A program made the translations under genes and the position numbers. Shown here piece after piece: positions 5,990-13,372 of a stretch of 13,554 bases of DNA. The notes under the pieces are model-generated. The model searched no databases. It saw nothing but the letters and a program-made list of their open reading frames with translations, and was not told where the DNA came from. The first letter of the stretch is position 1; each line of letters starts with the position of its first letter. Source of the stretch: DAOTTW01 sp034437615 (GTDB lineage Bacteria; Chloroflexota; Anaerolineae; Aggregatilineales; Phototrophicaceae); NCBI GenBank assembly GCA_034437615.1, contig DAOTTW010000374.1:1-13554 (forward strand), given 5' to 3'.

Positions 5990-8920
5990 CTACGCCAACT
6001 GACGCGCCGCCAGCGCCGCAAACACCCCATTCGCACGCATCAGCCCCGCATACGTGCCCTGCTCCACCACACGCCCGCCATCCATCACGATAATCTGATC
6101 CGCGTCCTGCACCGTGCTGAGCCTGTGCGCGATTACGACCCGCGTGGCGTCTAATCTCAGCAGGTTCTCCGTCACGAGCGCCTGCGTCTGGTCGTCCAGT
6201 GCGCTGGTGGCCTCATCGAAGAACAAGATGCGCGGCTGATTCGCCAGCGCCCGTGCAATCATCAAGCGCTGACGCTGCCCCCCGCTGAACGTGCTGCCGC
6301 CCTCACTAATCACCGTCTGTAGGCCCATCGGCAGCGCTTCGATGTCGGCGGCGATGCCCGCCATGCGCGCCGCCTCCCACACTTGCTCTAGCGGCAAATC
6401 CTGTGCGCCGCAGATGTTGCGGTAGATGTCGCCCGTCATCAGTTGGCTGTGTTGCAGCACCACGCCCACCTGCCTGCGCAGCGCGTGCAAGTCCAGATCG
6501 CCCAACGCCTGCCCATCATAGTAAATCTCGCCCGTCTCCGGCTGCTCAAAGCCCAACAGCAGCCGCAGCACTGTGCTTTTGCCGCTGCCCGATGGCCCCA
6601 CAACCGCTATCATCTGCCCCGCCGACGCGCTGAACGACACATCCTGCACCGTCGGCGTCTGATCGGCGGCGTTGTAACGGAACGTGACGCGGCTGACCTC
6701 GATGCGGCCACTTAGCTCACCGGGGTCAAGCTGGCCCGTCTGCACTTCCGGGGCTTGCCGCAAGATTGGCTGTAAGCGCTCATATAAAGGAACAGCCTGC
6801 AACAGCGTCACGAGTGATTGACCCAGACCCAGCGCCGCACCCAGAAAGGTCGTGAACGCGGCGTAGAACGCCAGGAACGTGCCCGCCTGCACGCCCGGAC
6901 GCCCACTGATAGCCGCAAACAGCACGACGGTTGCCAGCACGGGGTAGACATCCAGCACGACGAACAGCAGGTTTTGCAGCGCCCCAGCGCGAAACTCGAT
7001 GCGCTTCTGCTCGGCAAAATCATCGGCCCAGCGCCCAAACGCCGCCGCCTCAGCCGCCGCCACGCGCAATTTTGTGATGCCCGTCAGCAATTGCACGATG
7101 CGGCCCGCCAGCCGCCCCTGCACCGACGCCGAACGCCGCTGATACGTCAGCAGACGCCGCCCCACCCCGAAAACCAGCAGCCCCGTCAGCAGCGCCAACC
7201 CTGTCGCGAAAAACGCAAGCGGCACATCGTACAGAAACAGCAGCACAAAATTGAACAGGCTGAAGATGCCGCTGATGATGCCTGCCGCGACGGTGCCCGT
7301 GACGATCTGCTTAATGGCCGTGATGCCCAGCGCCCGATCCGCCAGATCACCCGCGTTGTAATCACGGAAGAAACGCGCAGGCAGATGCAACAGATGATCC
7401 CATACCGCAGCTTGTGCCGTCGCGTCGAACCTGACTTCGATGCGCAACAGCGCCAGCGCCCGCACAAAATTGAAGATGCCGACGGCCAACGCACTGACGA
7501 CCAGCACCGCCCCCAACATGACCAACTGCGGCACATCGCCCGTCGGCAGCAGCGTATTGAAGATCACACCCGTAGCAATCGGCGGCAGCAACGCCAGCAA
7601 ACCGCCAAACGCACCCATCAGCAGCAAGCGCGTCACATCCGGGCGCACGTCCTGCAAGCCAAAGCGCAGCAGGTCCAGCAGGCCAAAACCGTCATGATGT
7701 GGCAGCGGACGGTAGAAAGCCAGCGCGTAGGGGCTGACCTGTGCCGCCTGTGCTGGCTTGAACGCCTCATGATTTTCGCGGGTTACCAGATCATAGCCAC
7801 CTGCCGCGTTGGGGATCAGCGCCGCCATATCGCCGTTGTACGTCACCAGCAGCGCCGAGGCCGCGTTGCGCCACCACGCCTGGCCCGCAACCAGCGTCAC
7901 GTTGCGGGTTTGCAGGCGGCTATGCCGCGCAATCTGCACCACATCCGCCCCACCGCTGATCTGTGGCAGGCGCAGCGGCACAGCCAGATAAGCAGCGATG
8001 GCGTTCAGCGCCACCAGTTCGGGCGCGTTCAGCCCACTGAAGCGCTGCGTCGTCAGCTTGCGGCCCCACACAGACGCCAAATCCGCGACGGTCTGCTGCA
8101 TGGCGACATCATCATCAGCGCGGCGTTGCTGGATTTGCTGGCTTTCGCGTTGGCGTTGACCGCGTGCGATCAGGTCGAGATGGTCCAGCAATAGCCCGTG
8201 AAAATCCGCCAGCGCGGACCAGGCCGGGTCGGATTCCAGCCATGTGCCCGTACTGCGGGCGGTTACGTCTGCGGTCGGATCGTCCTGATTGAATAGCAGC
8301 CAGTTATACGGCGTCAGCGGGATGGTGCGGCCCTGTGTGATGCGCTCAAAGCGCTCTTCACCCATGTAGGCTGCGCTGCCACGTGTCAGCCTCAGCCATT
8401 GCACGCCCTGCGGCACGTAGGCCACCGCTTCATTTTCGTAGGTTGTGCTTGCGCCTAACTGCGGCGTGGTGTAGTGGCGCGGGCGCAAGGGCGGCATCAG
8501 CGCAGACGTGAGGTTCAGCAACCACGCATCCAGCATCAGCGCCGTCACTTCGATGTTTTCCAGGCGTTGGCCAATCTCGTGCAGGCGGGCATAGGGCAGC
8601 CGCAGGATGCGCGTTTGCGGTGTGGGCACCACCAGCAAGCCATAATCGCGCTCGGCTTGCGCCAGCCCCAGCAGCAGCGCATCCGTATACAAGCGCGTCA
8701 GGTGGCGGCGTGCACCAGCAGCTTTGCCGGATGTCAGCCGCGTATAGAACAGGTCCACTGCGCCGCGATAGATAATCCACGCATCCGGCGCTTGCAGCAT
8801 AAAGGGCGCGTCGGCGCTCAGCGTGCGCAGGTCGCCTTCTTTATATTGCAGTTCGATCAGCAGCAGTTGCCATGCTTCATGTGTGCTCAAGGGGTTTTGT
8901 GCTGGTGTTGCGTCAGCCAT
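5990..8920 (-). CDS. NHLP-type bacteriocin/peptide export ABC transporter (fused permease-ATPase, no peptidase)
   Basis: The protein has 976 residues from the ATG at 8920; an in-frame TTG at 8986 would add 22 residues. Residues 1 to about 430 form a long N-terminal region without a C39 peptidase Cys/His pattern. Six membrane segments fit at about 433-458, 467-486, 547-589 (two), 651-671 and 679-703. The nucleotide-binding domain has Walker A GPSGSGKST (775-783), Q-loop near 823 (VVLQHSQL), signature FSGGQ (878-882), Walker B ILFFDE (898-903) and H-loop H932 (VIAHRLST). This plan, an extended N-terminus followed by a full exporter half-transporter, matches the NHLP/NHLM export ABC2 type, which normally works beside a peptidase-containing ABC1 and an HlyD-like adaptor to export leader peptides. 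Neither partner is in the window. A 149-residue gene lies 78 bases upstream in the same direction. The cargo is unknown. It could instead export a lipid or another peptide. Confidence 0.85.
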   Translation of the reverse strand: MADATPAQNPLSTHEAWQLLLIELQYKEGDLRTLSADAPFMLQAPDAWIIYRGAVDLFYTRLTSGKAAGARRHLTRLYTDALLLGLAQAERDYGLLVVPTPQTRILRLPYARLHEIGQRLENIEVTALMLDAWLLNLTSALMPPLRPRHYTTPQLGASTTYENEAVAYVPQGVQWLRLTRGSAAYMGEERFERITQGRTIPLTPYNWLLFNQDDPTADVTARSTGTWLESDPAWSALADFHGLLLDHLDLIARGQRQRESQQIQQRRADDDVAMQQTVADLASVWGRKLTTQRFSGLNAPELVALNAIAAYLAVPLRLPQISGGADVVQIARHSRLQTRNVTLVAGQAWWRNAASALLVTYNGDMAALIPNAAGGYDLVTRENHEAFKPAQAAQVSPYALAFYRPLPHHDGFGLLDLLRFGLQDVRPDVTRLLLMGAFGGLLALLPPIATGVIFNTLLPTGDVPQLVMLGAVLVVSALAVGIFNFVRALALLRIEVRFDATAQAAVWDHLLHLPARFFRDYNAGDLADRALGITAIKQIVTGTVAAGIISGIFSLFNFVLLFLYDVPLAFFATGLALLTGLLVFGVGRRLLTYQRRSASVQGRLAGRIVQLLTGITKLRVAAAEAAAFGRWADDFAEQKRIEFRAGALQNLLFVVLDVYPVLATVVLFAAISGRPGVQAGTFLAFYAAFTTFLGAALGLGQSLVTLLQAVPLYERLQPILRQAPEVQTGQLDPGELSGRIEVSRVTFRYNAADQTPTVQDVSFSASAGQMIAVVGPSGSGKSTVLRLLLGFEQPETGEIYYDGQALGDLDLHALRRQVGVVLQHSQLMTGDIYRNICGAQDLPLEQVWEAARMAGIAADIEALPMGLQTVISEGGSTFSGGQRQRLMIARALANQPRILFFDEATSALDDQTQALVTENLLRLDATRVVIAHRLSTVQDADQIIVMDGGRVVEQGTYAGLMRANGVFAALAARQLA

Positions 8921-8998
8921 AAGTCCATGCCGCCTGTATACGTGCGCGTCACGCTGATTATAGGCGGCATGGTCGGTATGTGGCAAATGGCGCTGCGG

Positions 8999-9448
8999 CT
9001 AGTTCCCACACACCAGCGGTAAGGACAGCACCGCCAGCGCTTGTTGCCATTCCTGGCGGCCCTGCCCCATGCGATCCAGAATGGACAGCAAATGCGGCAA
9101 GCCTTCGCGCATCACCGGGCGCGGCACGTCCCCATGAAACTTCGGCAGCGTGTTCAGCGCGTCTGGTTGCTGTAAGAAGCCCACCAGCCAATTACCCAGC
9201 GTAAACGCGGACATGGGCGAACGGTCAAAATCGTAGCTTTTGCCCATCTCCCGCTTGAAGCGCGGCAACCCCTGCTCGTATGCGCCGCGTGCTTCCGGCA
9301 AGGTCTGGTGCAGCAGGTCGCGGTCCAGCTTTGCGACCAACGCCTGATACGCCTCCGACTGATAAATTTGCGTCGGTGATAACTGCAACAGGTCTTCAAT
9401 TGTGCTCTCGCGTGTGCCGATATAATCGGCTAGTGTCTTGGTCAGCAT
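8999..9448 (-). CDS. Unrecognised 149-residue protein upstream of the exporter
   Basis: The start is the ATG at 9448, with GAGGG about 7 bases upstream (a TTG two codons earlier is less likely). The protein is soluble and probably mostly helical, with no signal peptide or membrane segment. Residues 16-50 (STIEDLLQLSPTQIYQSEAYQALVAKLDRDLLHQTL) look like amphipathic helices. Residues 60-90 contain KREMGKSYDFDRSPMSAF. The only cysteine, C147, is third from the end (LPLVCGN). There is no double-glycine leader cleavage site, and I could not match the nitrile-hydratase-like or Nif11 leader patterns. Its close upstream position and shared strand suggest an operon with the exporter. It may be a cargo, a chaperone or unrelated. 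I do not assign a function. Confidence 0.7.
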   Translation of the reverse strand: MLTKTLADYIGTRESTIEDLLQLSPTQIYQSEAYQALVAKLDRDLLHQTLPEARGAYEQGLPRFKREMGKSYDFDRSPMSAFTLGNWLVGFLQQPDALNTLPKFHGDVPRPVMREGLPHLLSILDRMGQGRQEWQQALAVLSLPLVCGN

Positions 9449-9776
9449 TGTCAATCCCTCATAACTCTCTTTTTTTTATTGATGGCATGAAGCGTTATAT
9501 TGAACATGTTCATCATACATCCACAAGGCTGATACAAGTATTTAGGTTGCGTTATGTAAGGCCTGTGTGATGAATGTCATAAGCAAAAGGTGACATCCAT
9601 CAGGCAGTCAGGCGTTCTGATAGATACATGTCATCTGGCGTGTCTTTCCCTGCAAACGTGTCGTGATGCCTGTGTTAGCGATGGCGGGCACCCTGTAGCG
9701 ATGCCATTCTTGGCGTCCGGGCGTTCGTGGTGACGCGCTGGGCGGTGTTATAATCGAGAAAATAGCTTGAGGTGCG
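9449..9776. promoter_or_regulatory. Divergent spacer between 149-residue gene and Uma2 gene
   Basis: This 328-base spacer has no convincing gene. It holds an exact 12-base palindrome tgaacatgttca (9501-9512) about 53 bases upstream of the minus-strand gene, which is a candidate operator. It also carries a minus-strand copy of the repeat arm cggacgccaagaatggc (about 9704-9722), and next to the plus-strand Uma2 gene an extended -10 promoter. A T-rich run (ctctctttttttta, about 9466-9479) precedes the ribosome site of the minus gene. Confidence 0.5.
9746..9754 (+). promoter_or_regulatory. Extended -10 promoter of Uma2 gene
   Basis: TG-T-TATAAT is a full match to the extended -10 consensus and lies 22 bases before the ATG at 9777, leaving a short leader with the GAGG ribosome site. 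No strong -35 is visible, and an extended -10 element can compensate for that. Confidence 0.55.
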
Positions 9777-10358
9777 ATGATGACTGTCAAACTGAAGAAG
9801 GCCATCACGGTATCTGAATTCCAGACCTTTGTTGAGCGTGACGAAAACCGCGAACAGCGCTTTGAACTCATTGACGGGGAGATTGTTGCAGTGCCGTCCA
9901 ATCCATTCGTATCGGTGATTGCAAACCTCATCTCCTTTTACATTCGGCTGTTTCTGAGGGATAACAATCTGCCGGGCCACGTAACGGGTGAGGGGGGAGG
10001 CTTCATCATCGACGGACAGGTGTTTGCGCCAGATGTGGCCTACGTGCGTGACCTGCCTACCGCTAAGGGCTTTGAACGCCAGCCGCCGTTATTGGCTGTG
10101 GAGGTAATCTCCGACCCGACCAACAATGCCGAGCAGACCGACCTGCGACGCAAGCTAGCCCATTACATGCGTGCGGGAACCCTGGTTTGGGTTGTGGATT
10201 ATGTAGCGCGGCAGGTGGAAGTTCACCAACCGGGTGAGCGGGTCATACTGATAGGGGAGACGGGACGACTTACTGCGGAGGGTATCCTGCCGGGCTTTGA
10301 ATTAGCAGTCAGCGACATCTTTCCACAGGATAAGCAGCAAACAGGCGAGGCGGAATAA
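9777..10358 (+). CDS. Uma2 family PD-(D/E)XK nuclease-fold protein
   Basis: The protein has 193 residues, typical for the family. The Uma2 (DUF820) pattern is clear: RFELIDGEIV (28-37), FAPDVAYV with D86, LAVEVISD with E109, then LRRKLAHYM with K126, VWVVDYVARQVEVH (137-150) and a C-terminal LPGFELAVSDIF. The D, E and K are the expected restriction-endonuclease-like catalytic residues. EVISDP replaces the more usual EVLSPS. These genes are abundant in Chloroflexota and Cyanobacteria, and their biological role is not settled. The start at 9777 has GAGG 5 bases upstream; a second ATG follows at once. It stands alone on the plus strand, with minus-strand genes on both sides. Confidence 0.88.
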   Translation: MMTVKLKKAITVSEFQTFVERDENREQRFELIDGEIVAVPSNPFVSVIANLISFYIRLFLRDNNLPGHVTGEGGGFIIDGQVFAPDVAYVRDLPTAKGFERQPPLLAVEVISDPTNNAEQTDLRRKLAHYMRAGTLVWVVDYVARQVEVHQPGERVILIGETGRLTAEGILPGFELAVSDIFPQDKQQTGEAE

Positions 10359-10467
10359 GGATAGCTGCCCGGAAGTATCAGAAACCACCAAACGGGCAGT
10401 TGCATTCGGGGTCGCATCTGCTTCTGGCGGTGCATACAGTGCAGGAACAGACGGGGAAGGCTGACAT
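10359..10467. other. Spacer after Uma2 gene with weak stem-loop
   Basis: A stem ctgcccg/cgggcag (10365-10371 with 10393-10399) with a 21-base loop follows the Uma2 stop by 6 bases. No T-run follows, so a terminator role is doubtful. Nothing else was recognised before the AraC relic. Confidence 0.3.
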
Positions 10468-10602
10468 TCAGAGGGTGTAGCGTAACTGGGACTGATATTG
10501 TGTCGGCGTAAACTCGGTTAGAGTAGAAAATGCCGTACTGAAGGCGCTGATGTTGCCGTAACCGCTGCAAGTTCAGTTCATGTGACGGTTATGCCTACAG
10601 TT
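10468..10602 (-). pseudogene. Relic of an AraC-family regulator C-terminus
   Basis: Read on the minus strand, codons near 10563-10483 give GYGNISAFSTAFSTLTEF and then TPTQYQSQL, almost the same as the end of the intact AraC regulator at 11581 (GYGNISAFSTAFSNFTDL, TPTQYQSQF). By hand I count 69 identical bases over 81 ungapped positions (10483-10563 against 11587-11667). Just upstream, the homology continues as a recognisable but broken VGITVT, then an in-frame stop and a frame change, and it fades by about 10602. The rest of the gene is missing. About half of the differing codons are synonymous, so the relic probably comes from a once-functional, diverged paralogue and not a recent copy. Confidence 0.8.
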
Positions 10603-10663
10603 TGCGTTTATTGATCGTTAGGGGCGGGTACCCACTGGCGGGTACCCTGGTTGTTGATAAGTG
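10603..10663. repeat. Short gggtaccc repeat spacer downstream of hydrolase
   Basis: The octamer gggtaccc, itself a palindrome, occurs at 10626-10633 and 10640-10647, separated by six bases, with ggggcg in front. It resembles the tagggg-cg...-type hairpin repeats elsewhere in the window. On the minus strand it follows the hydrolase stop by about 17 bases, so it might end that transcript, but no T-run supports this. Confidence 0.4.
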
Positions 10664-11464
10664 TTACGATTGTGCTGCGATCAGAAGTGCTGCGAGGGGT
10701 TCGGGTGCAGTGATGTAGGGAGCGTGTCCAGTATTCAGTGAGAAGACGCGCTCTACTGGCACGCGCGAAAGCATGAAGGCTTGAAGCTGTGCGCTGAGAA
10801 CGAAATCCTGGGCAGCCATGATGTAGACCTTGCGGATACTGCCAAAGTTTTCATCGCTCAATTCTACAGTACCCGGTATAGCTGCGAGCGATTCATCCAA
10901 CTGAGAGGCAGAAACCATCTCGGCCTGCTCTGCGTTACAGTCTGGGCAGAAGACCGCAGCAAAAGCTTCAGGATTGAATCCAAGCGTAAGGCTTTCCTCG
11001 TCAATGACAAGATTTGAGTTCAATTGGCTAAAGAGGTCATTCGCACTGATGTCTCCCTGGTATTCGCCAGATAGAGGGAGGTATGCCGTCACATAAATTA
11101 GCGTATCAACGCGCTCTGGCATGTTTTCTGCCACCTGTGAGATAACCAAACCAGCGTAGCTGTGACCCACCAGGATAACCGGGCCATCTTGTGCTTCTAC
11201 AACTGCGCTGACCGCCGCGACATGGGCTTCCAGGGTTTGTTCCTGACGTGGTGTTTCGTCCCCCTCACGGCCAAGTAAACTGGCAGTAACGACGGTTGCG
11301 CCAGCAGCTTCTAGTTCTGGGACAACGAGGTCCCATGCGGATGAGTCCTGGAAGGCACCGTGAACAAGTACGTATGTCGGGGCGTCTTCTTGTGCCGCAA
11401 CACTCCCAAAACTGAGCACAAACATGAAGAGGGCAACGGCGGAAACTCGGATTACGTAGGTCAT
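10664..11464 (-). CDS. Secreted alpha/beta hydrolase (esterase, salicylate/methyl-esterase-like)
   Basis: The protein has 266 residues from the ATG at 11464, which has AAAGGAG 9 bases upstream. Residues 1-24 are a signal peptide (hydrophobic VSAVALFMFVLSFG, then SVAAQ). The mature fold begins with YVLVHGAFQDSSAW, the HG oxyanion loop. The nucleophile elbow is GHSYAG with S102. The acid is probably D220 in KVYIMAAQDFV and the base H247 in LNTGHAPYITAPEPLAALL, giving a full Ser-Asp-His triad. The spacing is like that of the plant SABP2/methylesterase group and its bacterial relatives. A CPDC pair (C173, C176) sits in the cap region. The substrate is not evident; small esters are a reasonable guess. 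The AraC-family gene lies upstream on the same strand, with a palindromic site between them, suggesting control by that regulator. Confidence 0.87.
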   Translation of the reverse strand: MTYVIRVSAVALFMFVLSFGSVAAQEDAPTYVLVHGAFQDSSAWDLVVPELEAAGATVVTASLLGREGDETPRQEQTLEAHVAAVSAVVEAQDGPVILVGHSYAGLVISQVAENMPERVDTLIYVTAYLPLSGEYQGDISANDLFSQLNSNLVIDEESLTLGFNPEAFAAVFCPDCNAEQAEMVSASQLDESLAAIPGTVELSDENFGSIRKVYIMAAQDFVLSAQLQAFMLSRVPVERVFSLNTGHAPYITAPEPLAALLIAAQS

Positions 11465-11484
11465 TCTGTAGTCACTCCTTTGAT

Positions 11485-11517
11485 AGTTTATTGTGTTTGT
11501 CAATCGACAAATAAACT
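11485..11517. promoter_or_regulatory. Palindromic operator candidate before hydrolase gene
   Basis: Nested inverted repeats agttta...taaact (11485-11490 with 11512-11517) and tttgtc-aatc-gacaaa (11496-11511) lie about 20 bases before the hydrolase start. The core tcaatcga (11500-11507) recurs in reverse orientation at 12440-12447 upstream of the AraC gene. This placement suits a regulator binding site. The minus strand also reads TTGACA here, but no -10 box stands at the right distance. Confidence 0.5.
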
Positions 11518-11580
11518 GTACTATGGCGGAGTGTCGCCTGCTTTGGCAAAGATGACAAGTATTTTTGTAAAACGGACACG

Positions 11581-12375
11581 TTACTCGAACTGGGACTGAT
11601 ATTGAGTCGGCGTTAAATCGGTGAAATTCGAAAATGCTGTGCTAAAGGCACTGATGTTGCCGTAACCAACCTCAAGTGCAGTTTCTGTAACGGTCATACC
11701 TTCAGCCAGGAAGTCCATCGCTTTTAGCATCCGCAACTGTTTCAAGTATTGCCCCCATGTCATGTGAATCTCAGCTTGTAGATGCCGTGTGAGCGTCCTT
11801 GGACTTACAGCTATTAGATTTGCAGCATCCTCTAAACTGAGATCCGTCGATAGATTCTCAGTGGTATGTTGTAGAACCTTCTCTATCTCAGGCGACCGCG
11901 CTTTTGGCAGCGTAAACAAATCACTTATTTGCATCTGTTCGTGACATAAATCCAGCAGGGTCAAAAAGAAACGATCTGCATTGAGGTTATCTGGTTTGCG
12001 GTCACCAGACCATCGGAGAGAGTGCTTAATCATCTCACGTATAAGCAGTGTTGCAGTAAATACTTGACATTCTGCTGGAGTAAATGGGGCAAATTTAGTT
12101 TCGACGAAGATGGATATTGCGCGAACAGACCTGATTGTGGATGCTTTGACATGATGTCCTGCTGGAATCCACGCAACACGCGATGGCGGTAGTCGCCAGG
12201 TTGCTTTGTCCGTGTCGATCTGAAATAACCCCTCGATGCCGTAAACGATTAAATGACGGTCAATAGCCATTGATACATCCAGCGCATCCATCACGACATC
12301 ATGACTGAATGCCTTTGCAGGACTCTGCAAAAGACTTTCAATAACTTCCTTTGGAAATGGAGAAAGTGATTCCAT
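11581..12375 (-). CDS. AraC-family transcriptional regulator with cupin-type sensor domain
   Basis: The protein has 264 residues from the ATG at 12375, chosen because GGAG lies 7 bases upstream and a TATAAT lies just before it; a GTG at 12507 would start upstream of that promoter. Residues 30-95 resemble the N-terminal cupin of AraC regulators (HLIVYGIEGLFQI, then WRLPPSRVAWIPAGHHV). The C-terminal DNA-binding region has two helix-turn-helix units, at about 178-204 (LSLEDAANLIAVSPRTLTRHLQ) and 227-252 (MTVTETALEVGYGNISAFSTAF), with the usual linker helix. The PPSRVAWIPAG motif is typical of the group that includes NimR-like regulators of exporters. It sits between a DUF998-type membrane protein and a secreted hydrolase, all on one strand, so it probably controls one or both. 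A broken paralogue lies at 10468. Confidence 0.9.
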   Translation of the reverse strand: MESLSPFPKEVIESLLQSPAKAFSHDVVMDALDVSMAIDRHLIVYGIEGLFQIDTDKATWRLPPSRVAWIPAGHHVKASTIRSVRAISIFVETKFAPFTPAECQVFTATLLIREMIKHSLRWSGDRKPDNLNADRFFLTLLDLCHEQMQISDLFTLPKARSPEIEKVLQHTTENLSTDLSLEDAANLIAVSPRTLTRHLQAEIHMTWGQYLKQLRMLKAMDFLAEGMTVTETALEVGYGNISAFSTAFSNFTDLTPTQYQSQFE

Positions 12376-12405
12376 AGGCAAGCTCCACAAGTACCAGTTT
12401 TTCAG

Positions 12406-12411
12406 ATTATA
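12406..12411 (-). promoter_or_regulatory. -10 box of AraC-family gene
   Basis: A perfect TATAAT on the minus strand, about 31 bases before the ATG at 12375. The -35 region is not recognisable, as is common for regulated promoters. About 30 bases upstream is tcgattga (12440-12447), the reverse complement of the palindrome core before the hydrolase, which would allow autoregulation. Confidence 0.45.
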
Positions 12412-12524
12412 GAAGAATACGGTCTCATTTGCGTTATTCTCGATTGAACGGTGTGGTACACAACCCAGATACCTGCTGTATGCCGTAGCCTCTCTATGCC
12501 TATTCACAGGACATGGTTTGGCTC

Positions 12525-13265
12525 CTACCGGCTTTGTTGTTGATAACGCAAGAGATGAACGCTAGTATGAAGCACCCAGGCCATCAATCCCACGATGATT
12601 AACCACTCGAAGATGGCTAAAGGCAGTACAGGCGGGCGGTTGAGAAATAAATCCGTCATGGCACTTTCAAAGTCTGTGGATGAATCATTGGGGAGAGCAC
12701 CGGGTAAATTGAGGAAGATGACGAAGCAGGCCGTCGTGAAGAAACCCGATATCGCCAATGTGCGCGAGAAATAAGGTTTCTTGCTGAATAGCACATACAC
12801 CGAAAAGAATAAAATCGTGAATTGCCCGACGTTGAAAAAGGTAAGTGCGGCCACCACATGCGGCGCGAGGTTATTCATCGGAAAGACCCCAACGAGCAAG
12901 CCTGATATCCCCATGATCAGTCCTAACAGCGCAAAAATCAGCCCCAACCAGTAACGCATCAACCATGCTAGCCCCAGCAGGTACACGATGAGAATTGCTG
13001 ACCCAATGATCAGGCTATAGTTAAAGACCCATGCGATATTTGACACGCCTACCTCACCGAGTTCAGAGACAAAGTGATTAGCAAAGCCGTATGATTGCCC
13101 CGTCCGCCCCTGATAGAAGACAGCCGTAATCAGGCTACCGAAAATGATAATACCTGCACCGAGGATACCTGATAGTGCCGTTAGTTTAAGTGTTTTATCC
13201 TGGGACACGAGATGCCTAACTCCTACGATGAATAATGATGACCGAAGTTTGAGGTGGTTAGCCAT
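12525..13265 (-). CDS. DUF998 family integral membrane protein
   Basis: The protein has 246 residues with six predicted membrane segments at about 30-50, 78-100, 105-127, 137-160, 167-188 and 213-233. The loop after the first segment reads SYGFANHFVSELGEVG (58-73), the SELG motif typical of DUF998. GVFPMNNLAPH (126-136) matches the second conserved loop, with its histidine. The biochemical role of the family is not established. The ATG at 13265 has only a weak ribosome site; a GTG at 13208, with AGGAG 11 bases upstream, is a reasonable alternative start. The AraC-family gene begins 150 bases downstream on the same strand. Confidence 0.85.
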   Translation of the reverse strand: MANHLKLRSSLFIVGVRHLVSQDKTLKLTALSGILGAGIIIFGSLITAVFYQGRTGQSYGFANHFVSELGEVGVSNIAWVFNYSLIIGSAILIVYLLGLAWLMRYWLGLIFALLGLIMGISGLLVGVFPMNNLAPHVVAALTFFNVGQFTILFFSVYVLFSKKPYFSRTLAISGFFTTACFVIFLNLPGALPNDSSTDFESAMTDLFLNRPPVLPLAIFEWLIIVGLMAWVLHTSVHLLRYQQQSR

Positions 13266-13320
13266 GCCTGGTTTGATCTGCCAGCAAAAAGGCCCCCATC
13301 TAGGGAAAGCTAAAGCGGCA

Positions 13321-13352
13321 AACCCTCTCCTTGTGGAACTTGGGAGAGGGTT
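13321..13352. terminator. Terminator-like hairpin, also a member of the ccctctcc repeat family
   Basis: The arms aaccctctcc (13321-13330) and ggagagggtt (13343-13352) flank a 12-base loop and are followed on the plus strand by tttttg. No plus-strand gene leads into it. On the minus strand it lies between the stop of the partial gene (13373) and the DUF998 gene start, but only three T residues follow. The arms match the left-edge hairpins, so it may be mainly a repeat. Confidence 0.5.
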
Positions 13353-13372
13353 TTTGATAAGATACGCATTAG

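Noticed and set aside
6818..8194. A 458-codon open frame on the plus strand
   Set aside because: It is antisense to the exporter gene. Its protein is rich in Arg, Gln and His with no domain, as expected from the reverse of GC-rich coding DNA.
8999..9448. Nitrile-hydratase-like or Nif11 leader precursor peptide
   Set aside because: No double-glycine cleavage site or matching leader motif was found, and the protein is longer than most such precursors.
9501..9512. LexA/SOS box
   Set aside because: The Gram-positive-type box needs GAAC, four bases, then GTTC. Here only two bases separate the halves.
10223..10570. A 115-codon minus-strand open frame
   Set aside because: It covers the AraC relic in the wrong reading frame and runs into the Uma2 gene on the other strand; the meaningful homology is in a different frame.
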